A stretch of 64,000 nt of DNA from Augochlora pura (lineage: Eukaryota > Arthropoda > Insecta > Hymenoptera > Halictidae), in contig NC_135781.1 in assembly GCF_028453695.1 (NCBI RefSeq), positions 15,003,640 through 15,067,639 on the forward strand, given 5' to 3'. Each line of letters begins with the position of its first letter. The stretch's first letter is position 1. Of this stretch, positions 62,986-64,000 are shown one piece after another. The notes below the pieces were generated by a model. It was not told where the DNA came from. It made no database searches and saw nothing but the letters and a program-made list of their open reading frames with translations. Both the position numbers and the translations under genes were made by a program.

Positions 62986-63452
62986 TATTAACCGATAATA
63001 GTATTAAATGCAGGAATTGTTTAGAACCTTCCCGCTATTATATATACTTCTCTTAAGCACCGTGTGGGTTAGGTCTGGGTAACTCTGGCTTTGGTTTTAA
63101 GTATTCATTAAATATTTGTGTTATATCGAGTCAGGTGCGTGTTGAAGATTTTATACATGATTTACTAAACGTTATTCATTTATTCTAAATGGAAACTAAA
63201 TTTTTTTCTGTTTTGAAAGGGCTAGGAACGAAAGTGATTGAAGGCATATAAGATACTAAAATTATTTCGTTTTGTGAGGAAAATTAATAAGGTCGAAGAA
63301 GTGCTAATGAACGCAGTTGTTGAATTAGTTGTAGTATAAGAGGTTAAAATAGATCAGATGATCCCTGAAATAATTCTCGAATGTTGTTTTTTTATATTTA
63401 TAGGGAAAATACGTGCTCCTATGATATAACTATCGGGTAACCCGTTGGACTT

Positions 63453-63559
63453 GGATGTCGCCGATGCGGCGACGCTGTAAACATTATTTTGTTCACTCTG
63501 AAAGTTAATCATGTAATACAAGCATCAATTAAAACATCAAACCATTTATTTATTAATTC
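63453..63559. repeat. Dispersed repeat, copy 2, inside the 882-bp element
   Basis: Same block order as 29653-29747, starting GGATGTCGCCGATGCGGCG and ending CATTTATTTATTAATTC. Its position inside the transposon suggests that the copy at 29.7 kb may be a fragment of a related element. Confidence 0.5.
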
Positions 63560-64000
63560 AATATTAATCAATTTATGTATTCAACATTACATTTTTTTCA
63601 AAATGTTTTAGAAAAATCTTTCAAGTGCTAAGTAAATACTGTCGTTGGCTAGAGTCATTGTCAGTTAAAGGCGTCATCGGTGAAGTGTGGAGTTGAACTA
63701 CTGTCGGTGAAAACTGCGTCGGAGAAGTTGTGTCGGTGAAATCCATGGGACCCGTTCTATCTCACAGTTCCTCATCTTCCTTCCCCTGTCCGTCGCAGGC
63801 CGCGTTTGATTTTCACTAGATTTTTTTCTTCTCGCGGGGAACACGCGCCGCAATCCACGGCCACGTGTAGCATAGTGATTGCTAACCGACGGACGGGGCT
63901 AGAAATGGATTCCTCTCGCGGGCGTTCCAGATCCCGCGCGAGATGATTGAGTTTCGTCGATGATCGAGCGCGGCCGGATCGTCCTTCGCTTCGATTTTCC

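Larger units (their letters stand above)
62872..63753. mobile_element. 882-bp non-autonomous DNA transposon with long inverted repeats
   Basis: The left arm (from GGGTCCCGTGGATTTCACCG at 62872) and the right arm (complement GGGTCCCATGGATTTCACCG from 63753) are inverted repeats over about 60 bp of close match, extending in degraded form to about 110-120 bp. Both continue through CTTCTCCGAC, CAGTTTTCACCGACAGTA. The element is flanked by the identical octamer GTTCTATC at 62864-62871 and 63754-63761, an 8-bp target-site duplication. The interior is AT-rich with no transposase. An 8-bp duplication fits hAT, P or Merlin types, and with long GG-starting arms also a Mutator-like element (usually 9 bp). 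I cannot choose between them. Confidence 0.8.

Overview
The window is nuclear DNA from an insect, most likely a hymenopteran (bee, ant or wasp). Genes are split by short GT-AG introns. The protein set is animal (KDM2 histone demethylase, SLY1, a two-WH2 actin protein, axonemal coiled-coil proteins). Base composition switches between AT-rich stretches and CpG-rich islands, as is common in Hymenoptera. Remnants of mariner- and piggyBac-type elements are present. There is nothing bacterial, no CRISPR array, and no rRNA or tRNA gene I could support. The species assignment is inference.

Region 1 (1-22.1 kb) is gene-dense. In order: the 3' end of an outer-dynein-arm docking complex gene (ODAD1/CCDC63 family, +); a complete convergent CCDC42/CFAP73-type gene (-); an intronless SLY1/SCFD1 gene (-); a divergently placed seven-exon Kdm2 gene (+, JmjC-CXXC-PHD-F-box-LRR, about 980 aa reconstructed); a minus-strand gene for a two-WH2, proline-rich, coiled-coil protein resembling the Drosophila sarcomeric actin protein SALS, with two alternative C-termini; and a plus-strand trichoplein-like coiled-coil gene whose first exon is uncertain. 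The last two genes are head to head, and two perfect CRE palindromes lie between their coding regions.

Region 2 (22.1-64 kb) has no convincing protein-coding exon. It is a 42-kb gene-poor stretch, either intergenic or intronic to a gene outside the window. AT-rich DNA alternates with GC/CpG-rich islands (about 27-28.5, 30-31, 32-33.5, 40.2-42, 43.3-45.5, 47.5-49.6, 51.7-54.7, 57.3-59.2 and 60.6-62.9 kb). The islands hold homeodomain-type core motifs, a duplicated 42-bp non-coding element, microsatellites and a possible orphan TATA promoter. I read it as a regulatory desert, by inference.

Mobile DNA consists of a 92-bp mariner-type MITE with TA target duplications, a 146-bp piggyBac-type MITE with TTAA-like ends, and the most distinctive object: an 882-bp non-autonomous element at 62872-63753 with long terminal inverted repeats built from a 14-bp unit and a perfect 8-bp target-site duplication.
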